Counted from the stretch's first letter, positions 43,892-53,652 are shown. The stretch: 64,000 bases of DNA from Listeria goaensis (GCF_900186125.1 NZ_FYBQ01000001.1:248001-312000); one strand, 5' to 3'. Translations and numbers: made by a program. The notes: a model not told the origin generated them from the letters alone.

Positions 43892-46492
43892 TTAAACGCC
43901 TTTGTAAGCTTCAACATAAATTTGTTTCAATTCGCTGACAAGAGGTTGTTTTGGATTCGCTGTTGTACATTGGTCCATAAAGGCGCGATCAGCTAATGTG
44001 TCTACAACGGCATCAAATTGTTTCTTATCAACATTTTGTCCTTTAAGACTCATATCAATTCCGATGTCTTTACCTAACTTAATGATGGCATCAACAAGGG
44101 AAGCAACGCCTTCTGCCGCAGTATTCGCTTTTAATCCAAGAATACGAGCAATGCGAGCATAATCTTCGTCAGCAGTAAAGCTTTCATATTTAGGGAATAA
44201 AGCATGTTTTCTAGGTTTAAGCGCATTGTAGCGAATAACGTGTGGCATTAAGATAGCGTTCGCACGACCGTGTGGAATGTGGAATTCCGGTCCGATTTTA
44301 TGTGCTAAACTATGGTTGATTCCAAGGAATGCATTCGCAAAAGCCATACCAGCTAGGGCAGAGGCATTATGCATTTTCTCACGTGCATCCTCATCACCTT
44401 TAAGAACAGAATCGCGTAAGTTGGCGAACACTAATTCAATCGCTTGAATGGATAAACCACGTGTATAGTCGCTTGCCATAACAGAAACGTAAGACTCAAT
44501 AGCATGCGTTAACACGTCCATACCAGTATCAGCTGTGATGTGTGCTGGAACAGTTGTGACATACTGTGCATCAACAATAGCAACATCTGGCGTAAGTTCA
44601 TAATCAGCAAGCGGATATTTAATGTTGTTTTCTTTGTCAGTAATAACTGCAAATGGCGTTACTTCAGATCCAGTACCACTTGTAGTTGGGATAGCAACAA
44701 ATTTAGCTTTTTCCCCAAGTTTAGGGTATTTGAACGTACGTTTACGAATATCCAAGAATTTTTGTTTTAAGCCAAAGAACGAAGCTTCAGGATGCTCATA
44801 AAACAACCACATACCTTTTGCCGCGTCCATAGCGGAACCACCACCGAGCGCGATAATGCAATCTGGTTTAAAGTCTTTCATAAGTTCTGCACCTTTATAA
44901 ACGGTGACATCAGACGGATCTGGTTCAACGTCAGCAAACACTTGATAATCCACATCGTTTGAACGACGTTTTAAGTGGTCGATAACAACGTCAACGTACT
45001 TAAATTGTACCATTCCAGGGTCAGTCACGATAAATACGCGATTTAAACCTTCCATTTTTTGCAAGTATTGCGTGGAATATTTTTCAAAGAATACTTTCGG
45101 TGGTAATTTAAACCATTGCATATTATTTCTCCGATCTGCGATACGCTTTACATTTAAAAGGTTCGTTGCACTAACGTTTTGCGAAACAGAGTTTTTACCG
45201 TAAGAACCACATCCAAGTGTAAGGGAAGGGATAAAGCCGTTATAAATGTCTCCGATACCGCCTTGAGCAGATGGTGCATTCACGATAATACGGCAAGCTT
45301 TCATACGAATACCAAATTGTTTTTGCGCTTCACTATCTGTTGAATGAATAACAGCCGAGTGACCTAAACCGCCATATTCAAGCATTTCTTCTGCGCGGTC
45401 GAAAGCTTCTGCTTGATTTTTCGCTTCAATGAAAGCAAGAACTGGGCTTAATTTTTCATGAGAAAGCGGATATTTATCACCCACGCCTTTAATTTCAGCG
45501 ATTAAAATTTTCGTTGTTTCTGGAACTTTAAAGCCAGCTTGTTCAGCAATCCAAGCAGGGGATTTACCAACAACGTCAGGGTTTAATGTGCCTTTTTCAG
45601 GGTTGATAACATAGCTTTCAAGTTTTTTGAATTCAGCGCCTTTTACAAAATAGCAATCGTTAGCAGCGAATTCTTCTTTCACTTCTTTCACAATTTCTTT
45701 GTCAACGATGACAGCTTGCTCAGACGCACAAATCATACCTTGGTCAAATGATTTAGAAAGAATGATGTCGTTAACAGCGCGTTTAATTTTTGCTGTTTTA
45801 TCGATGTAAGCAGGAACGTTACCAGGACCAACGCCTAGTGCCGGTTTACCAGTTGAGTAAGCGGATTTAACCATTCCAGCTCCACCTGTAGCAAGAACTA
45901 ATGCAACTTTATCATGATTCATAAGTTGTTTTGTTGCCTCAAGAGATGGCTTTTCAACCCATTGAATACAGTTTTCAGGTGCGCCAGCTTTTACAGCTGC
46001 TTCATATACGACACGTGCCGCTTCAGACGAACATTTTTGAGCACTTGGGTGGAAAGCAAAGATAATAGGATTACGCGTTTTAATGGCAATAATCGCTTTA
46101 AATAAAGTTGTTGAAGTTGGATTGGTTACGGGTGTAACACCAGCAACAACGCCAACTGGCTCAGCAATTTCGATAACACCAGTTTGTTTATCTTCGTTAA
46201 TGATGCCTACCGTTTTATTTGCTTTAATGTTATTCCAAATATATTCCGTTGCGAAAATATTTTTGATACATTTATCTTCATATAATCCACGACCAGTTTC
46301 TTCTACAGCCATTTTTGCAAGTGGCATATGTTGGTCAAGTCCTGCAACAGCCATTGCATGCACGATGGAATCAATTTGTTCCTGCGTGTAATTTTCAAAG
46401 GCTTTTAGCGCTTCTGCACCGTTGTTTGCTAACTTATCAATCACTTTTTGAACTTCTAAAACTTCGCGAGTAGCTTCTTCTTTAATTGCCAT
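43892..46492 (-). CDS. adhE: Bifunctional aldehyde-alcohol dehydrogenase AdhE
   Basis: An 866-residue fusion enzyme that reduces acetyl-CoA to acetaldehyde and then to ethanol in anaerobic or microaerobic metabolism. The N-terminal CoA-acylating aldehyde dehydrogenase (about 1-440) has the catalytic Cys in QGMICASEQ. The C-terminal iron alcohol dehydrogenase (about 455-866) has the NAD motif GGGSAMDAAK and iron-ligand segments DVLTHAIES and NHSLAHKIG. AdhE usually assembles into spirosome filaments. The L. monocytogenes counterpart is also known as Listeria adhesion protein. The ribosome-binding site is AGGAGGTTG. A Rex-like site and a cre-like site lie upstream, fitting redox and carbon control. 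It is monocistronic and divergent from trp. Confidence 0.97.
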   Translation of the reverse strand: MAIKEEATREVLEVQKVIDKLANNGAEALKAFENYTQEQIDSIVHAMAVAGLDQHMPLAKMAVEETGRGLYEDKCIKNIFATEYIWNNIKANKTVGIINEDKQTGVIEIAEPVGVVAGVTPVTNPTSTTLFKAIIAIKTRNPIIFAFHPSAQKCSSEAARVVYEAAVKAGAPENCIQWVEKPSLEATKQLMNHDKVALVLATGGAGMVKSAYSTGKPALGVGPGNVPAYIDKTAKIKRAVNDIILSKSFDQGMICASEQAVIVDKEIVKEVKEEFAANDCYFVKGAEFKKLESYVINPEKGTLNPDVVGKSPAWIAEQAGFKVPETTKILIAEIKGVGDKYPLSHEKLSPVLAFIEAKNQAEAFDRAEEMLEYGGLGHSAVIHSTDSEAQKQFGIRMKACRIIVNAPSAQGGIGDIYNGFIPSLTLGCGSYGKNSVSQNVSATNLLNVKRIADRRNNMQWFKLPPKVFFEKYSTQYLQKMEGLNRVFIVTDPGMVQFKYVDVVIDHLKRRSNDVDYQVFADVEPDPSDVTVYKGAELMKDFKPDCIIALGGGSAMDAAKGMWLFYEHPEASFFGLKQKFLDIRKRTFKYPKLGEKAKFVAIPTTSGTGSEVTPFAVITDKENNIKYPLADYELTPDVAIVDAQYVTTVPAHITADTGMDVLTHAIESYVSVMASDYTRGLSIQAIELVFANLRDSVLKGDEDAREKMHNASALAGMAFANAFLGINHSLAHKIGPEFHIPHGRANAILMPHVIRYNALKPRKHALFPKYESFTADEDYARIARILGLKANTAAEGVASLVDAIIKLGKDIGIDMSLKGQNVDKKQFDAVVDTLADRAFMDQCTTANPKQPLVSELKQIYVEAYKGV

Positions 46493-46518
46493 TTTTACAA
46501 CCTCCTAGAATTATAAGG

Positions 46519-46552
46519 GACTTAAAATGTCCAACAAAGACTTAAAACGTCC
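46519..46552 (-). repeat. Tandem direct repeat in the adhE leader
   Basis: GACTTAAAATGTCC (46519-46532) and GACTTAAAACGTCC (46539-46552) repeat with an exact 20-base period and one mismatch, flanked by AGGGAC/GTCCCT-type complementarity (46517-46555). They lie in the 5' untranslated region of adhE. They could be a paired protein-binding site or an RNA hairpin; the role is unknown. Confidence 0.65.
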
Positions 46553-46622
46553 CTATGTGTTTAAAAAAATTTGGCAGTCGACTTTTACCAGCTTTTTTAA
46601 GGTGTGACTTGATTACACCGTT

Positions 46623-46651
46623 AGTATACCTCAGCATAAAAAGTTTGTAAA
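46623..46651 (-). promoter_or_regulatory. Sigma-A promoter of adhE
   Basis: On the minus strand: TTTACA (46651-46646), 17 bases and TATACT (46628-46623). The implied leader is about 120 bases. Confidence 0.8.
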
Positions 46652-46658
46652 TAGTTTC

Positions 46659-46676
46659 ACGTGAAAAGATTCACAA
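46659..46676. promoter_or_regulatory. Rex-like operator upstream of adhE
   Basis: ACGTGAAAAGATTCACAA compares with the Rex consensus TTGTGAA-N4-TTCACAA: one half-site is perfect and the other has two changes. It lies just upstream of the adhE -35. Rex is the NADH-sensing repressor of fermentation genes; its use here is inferred. Confidence 0.6.
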
Positions 46677-46706
46677 AATATTAAAATTAAGTCTTAAGGT
46701 CTATTT

Positions 46707-46720
46707 CGAAAGCGTTTTCT
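46707..46720. promoter_or_regulatory. Possible cre site (CcpA)
   Basis: CGAAAGCGTTTTCT matches the catabolite-responsive element TGNAANCGNNNNCA except at the two ends. It lies between the divergent adhE and trp promoters. Confidence 0.35.
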
Positions 46721-46761
46721 GGTTCTTTTGTTTTAGAAAAAAGGGGAATGAAAAATTAGGC

Positions 46762-46790
46762 TTGCAATTTAAATTTAATTTTGTTAAGAT
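46762..46790 (+). promoter_or_regulatory. Promoter of the trp operon
   Basis: TTGCAA (46762-46767), 17 bases and TAAGAT (46785-46790), just upstream of the first T-box leader. The leader to trpE is about 560 bases. Confidence 0.65.
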
Positions 46791-46808
46791 GAGAACAACT
46801 TAAAATAA

Positions 46809-47086
46809 CAGCGTGAATGAAAGAGTAAGTAACCTAAAAAATTGTTTCAAGAGAGCCTGCGGTTGGTGTGAGCCGGTAACAATGATTAGTGTGAATGGAC
46901 TTTCTAGCTCTAAACTGAACGGGGTAACCAAGTAGGATTTAGCGATTAAGCCTTATCGTTATACAAGGCACCATTTAGCTTTTGGCAGATGGAATAAAGT
47001 GAACTTAAATTTTTAAGTTAATCAAGGTGGCACCACGGGTCTTCCGTCCTTGTCTAGTAATTAGACATGGACGGGAGACCCTTTTC
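46809..47086 (+). ncRNA. T-box riboswitch 1 (tRNA-Trp)
   Basis: A complete T-box leader. Stem I has the AGAGAGC/GGTTGGTG apical elements (46850-46870), and the specifier loop is AGTAA opposite GAATGGA with specifier TGG (Trp) at 46896-46898. The T-box sequence AAGGTGGCACCACGG is at 47024-47038. The terminator stem GGGTCT...AGACCC (47037-47081) competes with the antiterminator and ends in TTTT. The base meant to pair with the tRNA discriminator is C47031, fitting G73 of tRNA-Trp. Uncharged tRNA-Trp is expected to allow read-through. Confidence 0.92.
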
Positions 47087-47103
47087 GTTTTATATGAAAA
47101 AGC

Positions 47104-47341
47104 ACGAAGCAGGAAGAGTACTTTATTTGGAAAGTATAGAGAGCAAGCGGTTGGTGGAAGCTTGTCTGGAAAAATAAAGGAATGGGCCTTGCGCGTTCAA
47201 TCTTGAACTATATAGTAGGGATTGACGGTTTGTTACCGTTAAAAACAAGAGATTAAGAAAGCATTTTCTTAAACAAGAGGTGGTACCGCGACACGTTCGC
47301 CCTCTAAAGGACAATTTGTTCTTTAGAGGGCTTTTTATTTT
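47104..47341 (+). ncRNA. T-box riboswitch 2 (tRNA-Trp)
   Basis: A second T-box leader in tandem. AGAGAGC is at 47138-47144, with an apical CAAGC/GCTTG stem around GGTTGGTGGA. CTTTATTT / AAATAAAG closes the specifier loop, where GAATGG holds specifier TGG (47183-47185). The T-box AAGAGGTGGTACCGCGA is at 47275-47291, and the terminator GCCCTCTAAAG...CTTTAGAGGGC at 47299-47331 ends in CTTTTTATTT. The discriminator-pairing base is T47284, which would make only a U-G pair with G73 of tRNA-Trp. The two leaders in series should require tryptophan starvation signals at both. Confidence 0.9.
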
Positions 47342-47360
47342 GAAAAAGGAGAGATGTGTG

Positions 47361-48719
47361 ATGCAAAAAACAATTGAAGCAGATACATTGACGATTCCGC
47401 TAATTTATAAGCGATTAAGTGGAAAAAATAAAAGCTTGCTGGAAGGGACGGCAAAAGATGCTGAGGCAGGCAGATATTCGATTATCGCGTTTAATCCCGT
47501 ACATGAAATTCAAATTTTTGGCAACACGTTCATTTTGGACGGCATCGAAACATTGGCAGAAGATCCGCTTGAAAAATTGTACGAACAAATTGTATTTATG
47601 GAAAGAGAAAAATTACCACTTCCATTTGAAGCAGGGGCCATTGGTTATGTTGGCTATGATATGGTGCGCCTTTATGAAAATATCGGAGAACCAAAATGCG
47701 ATGATTTAAACCTGCCAGATGCGCACTTCTTTTTATACGATTCCTACGTCATTTATGATCATAAATTGGAGCGCTTGACGCTAGTTGAGGATAATGCCTA
47801 TTCTAAGCGTGAGGACACGGAATTGCAGGCGGCGCTTGTAGACTTGGAACATGAAATTTTCACCCCCAAAAAAGGGGAAGCAGATCCGGCTCAGCTTGAA
47901 TCGTTCGCCTTTAAAAGTCGACTTGAGAAGGCAGCTTTTATGGAAAAAGTAGCGCGTGCGAAAGCATTTATTGAAGCGGGGGACTTTTTCCAAGTTGTCT
48001 TGTCGCAGCGGCTCGAAGCAAAGTTCACGGGCGATGCCTTTTCGTTTTATCGCAAGCTCCGCCTCCTTAATCCATCTCCGTATTTATTTTTTATCGACTT
48101 TGGAGAAACGAAGCTAATTGGTTCATCGCCAGAAAGCTTAGTTAGCGTAAACGGCGACTTTGTGCAAACCAATCCAATTGCTGGCACTAGAAAACGAGGT
48201 CAGTCAGCAGCTGAAGATAAAATGTTAGCCGCCGAACTGTTGGCTGATGAAAAAGAGCTTGCAGAGCACCGTATGTTGGTCGACTTGGGGAGAAATGATA
48301 TCGGGCGTGTGAGCGCGGTTGGCTCCGTTTCAGTTCCCATCTATTTAACTATCGAACGCTATCGTTTCGTGATGCATCTCGTATCTGTTGTGGAAGGACG
48401 ACTATTGCCGGAATTGCATGCCTTTGATGCTCTGAAATCTGTTTTGCCTGCTGGAACTGTAAGCGGTGCCCCGAAAATTCGAGCGATGCAGCGACTTTAT
48501 GAATGGGAAGATGTGAAACGTGGCCCGTACGGTGGTGCGGTAGGCTATGTGACGAAACGGGGAAACGCCGATTTTGCGCTTGCTATTCGGATGGCAGTCA
48601 TCCATAAAGAGCATGTTTATGTTCAAGCGGGGGCTGGAATTGTTTATGATTCTGACCCAGAAAGTGAATATGATGAAACGTTACAAAAGGCGAAAGCGTT
48701 ACTGGAGGTGGGAAAATGA
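47361..48719 (+). CDS. trpE: Anthranilate synthase component I
   Basis: A 452-residue chorismate-using large subunit, making anthranilate with ammonia from TrpG. The catalytic chorismate-binding domain fills the C-terminal two-thirds, with SPYLFFIDFG, NPIAGTRKRG, LVDLGRNDIGRV, PAGTVSGAPKIRAM and GAGIVYDSDPE all present. The N-terminal feedback motif, LLES in many TrpE proteins, reads LLEG here. The start is ATG after AAAGGAGAGATGTGTG, downstream of the second T-box terminator; the frame open further upstream is only riboswitch. It is the first gene of trpEGDCFBA, with each junction overlapping or nearly so. Confidence 0.95.
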   Translation: MQKTIEADTLTIPLIYKRLSGKNKSLLEGTAKDAEAGRYSIIAFNPVHEIQIFGNTFILDGIETLAEDPLEKLYEQIVFMEREKLPLPFEAGAIGYVGYDMVRLYENIGEPKCDDLNLPDAHFFLYDSYVIYDHKLERLTLVEDNAYSKREDTELQAALVDLEHEIFTPKKGEADPAQLESFAFKSRLEKAAFMEKVARAKAFIEAGDFFQVVLSQRLEAKFTGDAFSFYRKLRLLNPSPYLFFIDFGETKLIGSSPESLVSVNGDFVQTNPIAGTRKRGQSAAEDKMLAAELLADEKELAEHRMLVDLGRNDIGRVSAVGSVSVPIYLTIERYRFVMHLVSVVEGRLLPELHAFDALKSVLPAGTVSGAPKIRAMQRLYEWEDVKRGPYGGAVGYVTKRGNADFALAIRMAVIHKEHVYVQAGAGIVYDSDPESEYDETLQKAKALLEVGK

Positions 48720-49306
48720 TTCTTTTGGTCGATAATTATGATTCGTTCACGTATAACTTGGCGCAATTTATTCAGGAGTTTGCCGAAGTTGAAGTTATTC
48801 GAAATGATGCGGACAACTTGTTCCAACGAGCAGAGATGGCGAGTGGCATTATTTTATCACCGGGACCGGGAAAACCTTCTGCTGCTGGAAATTTAGAAGC
48901 GCTTATTCAGAAGAAGGCGAATGAAACGCCGATTTTAGGAATTTGTTTAGGGCATCAGGCAATTGGTGAGGTTTTTGGCGCGAATGTCAGCCAAGCAAAT
49001 GAAATTCGCCACGGGAAAATTTCGCAGATGACATGCGCCGAATCGGAACTATTTCAAGGCTTGCCAACAACGTTTGAAGTAATGCGCTATCACTCACTAA
49101 TTGTTCAAAAAAACAGTTTGGGTGCAGAACTTTGCTCGCTTGGGGAAGCACTTGATGACAAGGAAATGATGGCGATGCAAGTTCGCGGTAAGCCGGTGTT
49201 CGGTTTGCAATTCCACCCTGAATCAATTGGCACGCCTTTTGGAAAACAGATTATTGGGAATTTTATTGAAATTACAAAAAAGGAAGGTGGAGTGAAAAAT
49301 GGATAG
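48716..49306 (+). CDS. trpG: Anthranilate synthase glutamine amidotransferase
   Basis: A 196-residue class I glutamine amidotransferase supplying ammonia to TrpE. The catalytic triad is visible: Cys in GICLGHQ, and His and Glu in QFHPES. The oxyanion segment SPGPGKP and the N-terminal LLVDNYDSFTYNL are typical of TrpG/PabA. It overlaps trpE by four bases and trpD by eight. In Bacillus the same subunit is shared with folate synthesis; here its place inside the trp operon suggests a dedicated tryptophan role, though sharing cannot be ruled out. Confidence 0.95.
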   Translation: MILLVDNYDSFTYNLAQFIQEFAEVEVIRNDADNLFQRAEMASGIILSPGPGKPSAAGNLEALIQKKANETPILGICLGHQAIGEVFGANVSQANEIRHGKISQMTCAESELFQGLPTTFEVMRYHSLIVQKNSLGAELCSLGEALDDKEMMAMQVRGKPVFGLQFHPESIGTPFGKQIIGNFIEITKKEGGVKNG

Positions 49307-50318
49307 GACGATGGAAAAATTATACGCGAAAGAAAATTTGTCAGAACTAGAAATGAGCAGTTTAGCGACAGACATGTTCCAAGGAAAACTATCCGAGATT
49401 GAAATTTCCGCAGTCTTAATGGCTTTGAAAATAAAAGGCGAGACACTAGATGAAATTTCCGGTTTAGCAAGCACTATGCAAAAATTGGCTATGAAAATCC
49501 CGTACGCAAAAGGCGATGCGATGGACAATTGCGGCACAGGTGGAGATAAATCGAATACATTTAACATTAGTACAACAAGCGCATTTGTACTTGCGGCAGG
49601 GGGAATCAAAATGGCCAAACACGGCAATCGTAGTGTATCGAGTCGCTCTGGAAGCGCTGATGTTTGTTCGGAGCTAGGTATTGAAATTGCTTTAACGCCT
49701 GACAAAATGGCTTATCTGCTCGAAAATGTCGGAATCGCCTTTTTGTTTGCGCCAAACATTCATCCCGCAATGAAATACGTGATGCACGTCCGCCAAACAC
49801 TTAAAACACCGACCATTTTCAACTTAATTGGACCGATGACGAATCCCGTACCACTCGAGGCGCAGCTCATGGGGAGTTACCGGCGAGATCTTTTACGCGA
49901 AACCGCACTAGCGCTCGGAAAACTTGGTCGCAAGCGTGCGGTTGTAGTCAATGGCGCGGGTTATATGGACGAAGCCACTTTACTTGGGGAAAATCATATC
50001 GCCGTGTATGCGGACGGAAGCCTCCAAGAGTTGACGTTTTCGCCTGATGATGTGGGATTAAAAAAGACGACGCGTGAACAAATTCAAGGTGGCGATGCGA
50101 AACGAAATAGCCAAATTTTAACACGTGTTTTAGACAATGAAGAAGGACCTTGTTTGGATACGGTTTTACTGAATGCAGGACTTGGTTTTTATGCGTACGG
50201 GAAAGTCACGACGATAGAAGAGGGTGTTCTCATGGCTCGAAAAATTGTTGCAAGCGGTGAAGCGAAGTACAAATTGCAGGAATTGTTAGCTGCACAAAAG
50301 GAGGTTTTAGTAGGATGA
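49299..50318 (+). CDS. trpD: Anthranilate phosphoribosyltransferase
   Basis: A 339-residue enzyme transferring phosphoribose from PRPP to anthranilate, the second step of tryptophan synthesis. The PRPP-binding DNCGTGGD motif, the [16 protein letters not shown] anthranilate/PRPP loop and NLIGPMTNP are intact. The start overlaps the trpG stop by eight bases, with AAGGTGGAG upstream; an ATG 12 bases further in is less well placed. It overlaps trpC by four bases. Confidence 0.96.
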   Translation: MDRTMEKLYAKENLSELEMSSLATDMFQGKLSEIEISAVLMALKIKGETLDEISGLASTMQKLAMKIPYAKGDAMDNCGTGGDKSNTFNISTTSAFVLAAGGIKMAKHGNRSVSSRSGSADVCSELGIEIALTPDKMAYLLENVGIAFLFAPNIHPAMKYVMHVRQTLKTPTIFNLIGPMTNPVPLEAQLMGSYRRDLLRETALALGKLGRKRAVVVNGAGYMDEATLLGENHIAVYADGSLQELTFSPDDVGLKKTTREQIQGGDAKRNSQILTRVLDNEEGPCLDTVLLNAGLGFYAYGKVTTIEEGVLMARKIVASGEAKYKLQELLAAQKEVLVG

Positions 50319-51079
50319 CAACATTTTTAGATAAAATATTAATGGAAAAACGCAAAGAAGTGGCGAAAATGGAAGAACAAGTGCTGCAAGTTCAGCCTGA
50401 CAAGCCAAATTTTCTAACGTTTTTAGCGAACAATCCTGAAAGAATGCAACTAATTGCAGAAGTGAAGCGAGCTTCACCGTCTAAGGGAGCGATTAATTTG
50501 AACGTGGACCCAGTTAAGCAAGCAAAAGCCTATGAGCAAGCGGGTGCTGGTCTCATTTCTGTTCTAACAGATGAAATCTTTTTTAAAGGTTCCATGGCGG
50601 ATTTACAAGCTGTTGCGCAGGCGGTTTCTGTCCCCGTTTTATGCAAAGACTTTATTATTAGTGAAAAGCAGATGATTCGTGCGAAAAATTGCGGTGCGTC
50701 AGTTATTTTACTTATTGTGGCGGCGCTTAGTGAGCCACAACTTAAAAGCTTATATGAAAAGGCTGTTGAAATCGGCTTGTTGCCACTTGTTGAAGTGCAT
50801 GACCTCGAGGAATTAAAAATTGCTGAGTGGATAGGCGCTAAATTAATTGGTGTGAATAATCGAAATTTAAGTACCTTTGAAGTAGATATTGCGGTGAGTG
50901 AATCACTTGCAAAAGAAATGGTCAATCAATCCGCATTTTATATAAGTGAATCAGGATTTAAGACGGCAGAAGACGTTCAGCGCGTGCGGAAAAATTATCG
51001 TGCTGTTCTCGTTGGCGAAGCGTTAATGCGTGAAAAAAATCCGCGCGAGGCAGCAGAAAGGTTGCGTGTTCTACGATGA
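50315..51079 (+). CDS. trpC: Indole-3-glycerol phosphate synthase
   Basis: A 254-residue (beta/alpha)8 enzyme closing the indole ring. The family motif [12 protein letters not shown] is near residue 48, followed by [13 protein letters not shown], the lysine-containing [16 protein letters not shown] and [11 protein letters not shown]. It is a separate gene from trpF, as in Bacillus and unlike the enterobacterial fusion. It overlaps trpD and trpF by four bases each. Confidence 0.96.
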   Translation: MTTFLDKILMEKRKEVAKMEEQVLQVQPDKPNFLTFLANNPERMQLIAEVKRASPSKGAINLNVDPVKQAKAYEQAGAGLISVLTDEIFFKGSMADLQAVAQAVSVPVLCKDFIISEKQMIRAKNCGASVILLIVAALSEPQLKSLYEKAVEIGLLPLVEVHDLEELKIAEWIGAKLIGVNNRNLSTFEVDIAVSESLAKEMVNQSAFYISESGFKTAEDVQRVRKNYRAVLVGEALMREKNPREAAERLRVLR

Positions 51080-51705
51080 AAGTGAAGATTTGTGGTTTGA
51101 AAACAGTAGCTGATGCGAAATTCGCAGCCGAAATGGGGGCAGACATGATCGGCTTCGTTTTCGCTAAAAGCAAGCGCCAAGTGCAAGTCGAAGAAGCACG
51201 CAAAATGGCAGCAGTCTTACCAGATAATGTTTTAAAAGTAGGCGTTTTTGTGAATCCTGATTTGGAGGAAGTTTTATTTTTAAAAGAAAATGTGCCGCTC
51301 GATATCGTTCAACTTCACGGGAGTGAGACACCGGAATTTGCGGCGAAAGTTGGCCCAACAATCAAGGCTTTTAAAGTGCGGGACGGCGAAATAATTGGCG
51401 ATGTTTCTGCGTATCAGGATAGCCTAATTTTGCTCGATGCACCACCTAAAGAATTTGAAGGCGGTTCAGGCGAGACCTTTGATTGGGAGAAAATAGGTAT
51501 GGGCGATTTGCCAAAAAGCCGCCTTATCATTGCCGGCGGGCTAAACCCGCAAAACGTCACAGAAGCCATTCAAATTTTCGAGCCGTTTGGCGTGGATGTT
51601 TCGTCTGGCGTAGAAACAAATGATGTGAAAGACCAAATGAAAATCAAAGCATTTATTAAACATACAAAAGGAGCGGATAATCATGCACTACGAGGCACCG
51701 AATGA
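51076..51705 (+). CDS. trpF: Phosphoribosylanthranilate isomerase
   Basis: A 209-residue (beta/alpha)8 isomerase carrying out the Amadori rearrangement between TrpD and TrpC. The catalytic Cys is in VKICGLK (residue 5), QLHGSE and the phosphate-binding AGGLNPQN and VDVSSGVE segments follow, and the general-acid Asp is in LLDAPP. The stop lies 23 bases inside trpB, a larger overlap than at the other junctions, because the trpB ribosome-binding site AAAGGAGCGG is inside trpF. Confidence 0.95.
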   Translation: MKVKICGLKTVADAKFAAEMGADMIGFVFAKSKRQVQVEEARKMAAVLPDNVLKVGVFVNPDLEEVLFLKENVPLDIVQLHGSETPEFAAKVGPTIKAFKVRDGEIIGDVSAYQDSLILLDAPPKEFEGGSGETFDWEKIGMGDLPKSRLIIAGGLNPQNVTEAIQIFEPFGVDVSSGVETNDVKDQMKIKAFIKHTKGADNHALRGTE

Positions 51706-52882
51706 AAAAGGTTTTTACGGGAGTTACGGCGGACGCTTCGTTCCAGAATCACTGATGCGTGCGGTTTTAGAATTAGAAGAAGCGTATCAAAAGCTGTCTG
51801 AAACGAAGGAATTTAAGGAAGAACTGGCGGATTATTTAAAACAATATGTGGGGCGCGAAACGCCGCTTTATTTAGCCCAACAACTAACGGATTATGCTGG
51901 CGGGGCGAAAATTTATTTGAAGCGTGAAGATTTGAATCACACGGGTGCGCATAAAATCAACAATACAATTGGGCAGGCGCTCCTTGCGAAGTCGATGGGC
52001 AAGAAAAAGGTGGTCGCAGAAACAGGAGCGGGTCAACATGGTGTCGCAACGGCAACGGTTGCAGCGCTGTTCAATATGGAATGCACCATTTTTATGGGCG
52101 AGGAGGATATTAAAAGGCAGTCACTAAACGTGTTTCGCATGGAGCTTCTAGGTGCGAAAGTCGTGAGCGTCACTTCTGGGAGTAGAACGCTAAAAGATGC
52201 GGTGAATGAAACGTTACGTTACTGGGTGGAACACATTGAGGATACACATTATATTATGGGTTCTGTGCTCGGACCGCACCCTTTTCCGCAAATTGTTCGC
52301 GATTTCCAAAGTGTCATCGGAAAAGAAGCGCGAGCGCAACATTTAGCGGCAGAAGGAAAACTGCCAGATGCAGTCGTAGCCTGTGTTGGCGGCGGCAGTA
52401 ACGCCATGGGATTATTCTATCCATTTGTGGCAGATGAAGCTGTCGCAATGATTGGCGTTGAGGCCGCGGGATTAGGATTAGAAACAAATTTCCAAGCTGC
52501 ATCGATTACAAACGGGAAAAAAGGGGTGCTACACGGTGCGATGATGGACGTGTTGCAAGATGAAAATGGCCAAATTTTAGAAGCCTTTTCGATTTCTGCC
52601 GGATTAGATTATCCAGGGATTGGACCGGAACATTCTTATTTTAATCAATTGGGGAGAGCGAGCTATACGTCCGTTACTGATGATGAAGCGGTTCAAGCAT
52701 TCCAGCTACTTTGCCAAACAGAAGGGATTATTCCCGCGTTAGAAAGTTCCCATGCAATTAGTTATGCCGTTAAACTTGCAAAGACGCTTCCAAAAGATGC
52801 AAGCATCATCGTTTGTTTGTCAGGCCGCGGGGACAAAGATGTCGATCAAATGAAGGCGAGATTAAAGGGGGAAGCAGAATGA
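51683..52882 (+). CDS. trpB: Tryptophan synthase beta chain
   Basis: A 399-residue PLP enzyme condensing indole with serine. The PLP Lys is in HTGAHKINN, the loop is AETGAGQHG (with the catalytic Glu in this region), the phosphate cradle is GGGSNAMG, and the C-terminal LSGRGDKD is present. It is a TrpB1-type protein that forms the alpha2-beta2 complex with TrpA, encoded next and overlapping by four bases. Confidence 0.97.
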   Translation: MHYEAPNEKGFYGSYGGRFVPESLMRAVLELEEAYQKLSETKEFKEELADYLKQYVGRETPLYLAQQLTDYAGGAKIYLKREDLNHTGAHKINNTIGQALLAKSMGKKKVVAETGAGQHGVATATVAALFNMECTIFMGEEDIKRQSLNVFRMELLGAKVVSVTSGSRTLKDAVNETLRYWVEHIEDTHYIMGSVLGPHPFPQIVRDFQSVIGKEARAQHLAAEGKLPDAVVACVGGGSNAMGLFYPFVADEAVAMIGVEAAGLGLETNFQAASITNGKKGVLHGAMMDVLQDENGQILEAFSISAGLDYPGIGPEHSYFNQLGRASYTSVTDDEAVQAFQLLCQTEGIIPALESSHAISYAVKLAKTLPKDASIIVCLSGRGDKDVDQMKARLKGEAE

Positions 52883-53646
52883 AAACTTTGACGCGCGTAC
52901 TAAACGAACGAAAAGCTCAACATAAACCACTTATTGTGCCCTACATTATGGCGGGGGACGGTGGACTCGATACACTACCTGAAACCATTTCTTTTTTGGA
53001 GGAAAACGGAGTCGCTGCCATCGAAATTGGTATCCCGTTTTCCGACCCAGTTGCAGACGGACCAATTATACAGCAAGCGGGACTACGCGCTTTAAACGAG
53101 CAAATAAGCTTAAGAGACATTGTGAAGACGCTGCAACACACACAATCAAACGTGCCACTCGTCATGATGACCTATTTTAATCCCATCTTCCAAATTGGTG
53201 TCCCGACATTTATCGAAAGTTTGCGCGGAACAAACGTAAAAGGCTTAATCATTCCCGATTTGCCGTATGAGCATCAAGATTTACTGACGCCATACCTTGA
53301 CGATGCAGATATCGCCCTCGTGCCACTCGTTTCCTTAACTAGTTCCAAACAGCGAATTGAGCAGATTGTAAAAGATGCAGAAGGCTTCATTTATGCTGTA
53401 ACGGTGAACGGAACGACAGGAACAAGACAAACGTTTGGAGAAAATATTGGTTCTCATTTGCAAAACTTAAAAGCGCAAACGGACATTCCTGTTTTAGCTG
53501 GCTTCGGTGTATCAAAAGTGGAACATGTCGAACAATTTATGCAAGTCGCGGACGGGGTTGTCATCGGGAGTAAAATTGTGTCGCTTCTCCATGAGGCGAA
53601 GCACGCGGAATTGGCTGATTTTTTAACCAAAGTCAGTGAGGTTTAG
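52879..53646 (+). CDS. trpA: Tryptophan synthase alpha chain
   Basis: A 255-residue (beta/alpha)8 lyase that splits indole-3-glycerol phosphate and channels indole to TrpB. The catalytic Glu is in [11 protein letters not shown], and the Asp lies in the [12 protein letters not shown] region. The [15 protein letters not shown] signature and the phosphate-binding AGFGVSK are present. The start overlaps the trpB stop by four bases (ATGA), with GGGGGAAG upstream; an in-frame longer version would run deep into trpB. It is the last gene of the operon. I see no hairpin before the next promoter at 53653. Confidence 0.96.
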   Translation: MKTLTRVLNERKAQHKPLIVPYIMAGDGGLDTLPETISFLEENGVAAIEIGIPFSDPVADGPIIQQAGLRALNEQISLRDIVKTLQHTQSNVPLVMMTYFNPIFQIGVPTFIESLRGTNVKGLIIPDLPYEHQDLLTPYLDDADIALVPLVSLTSSKQRIEQIVKDAEGFIYAVTVNGTTGTRQTFGENIGSHLQNLKAQTDIPVLAGFGVSKVEHVEQFMQVADGVVIGSKIVSLLHEAKHAELADFLTKVSEV

Positions 53647-53652
53647 CTCGGT

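Noticed and set aside
47280-47360. In-frame N-terminal extension of trpE
   Set aside because: It would be translated from inside the second T-box terminator. The real start has its own ribosome-binding site after the terminator.
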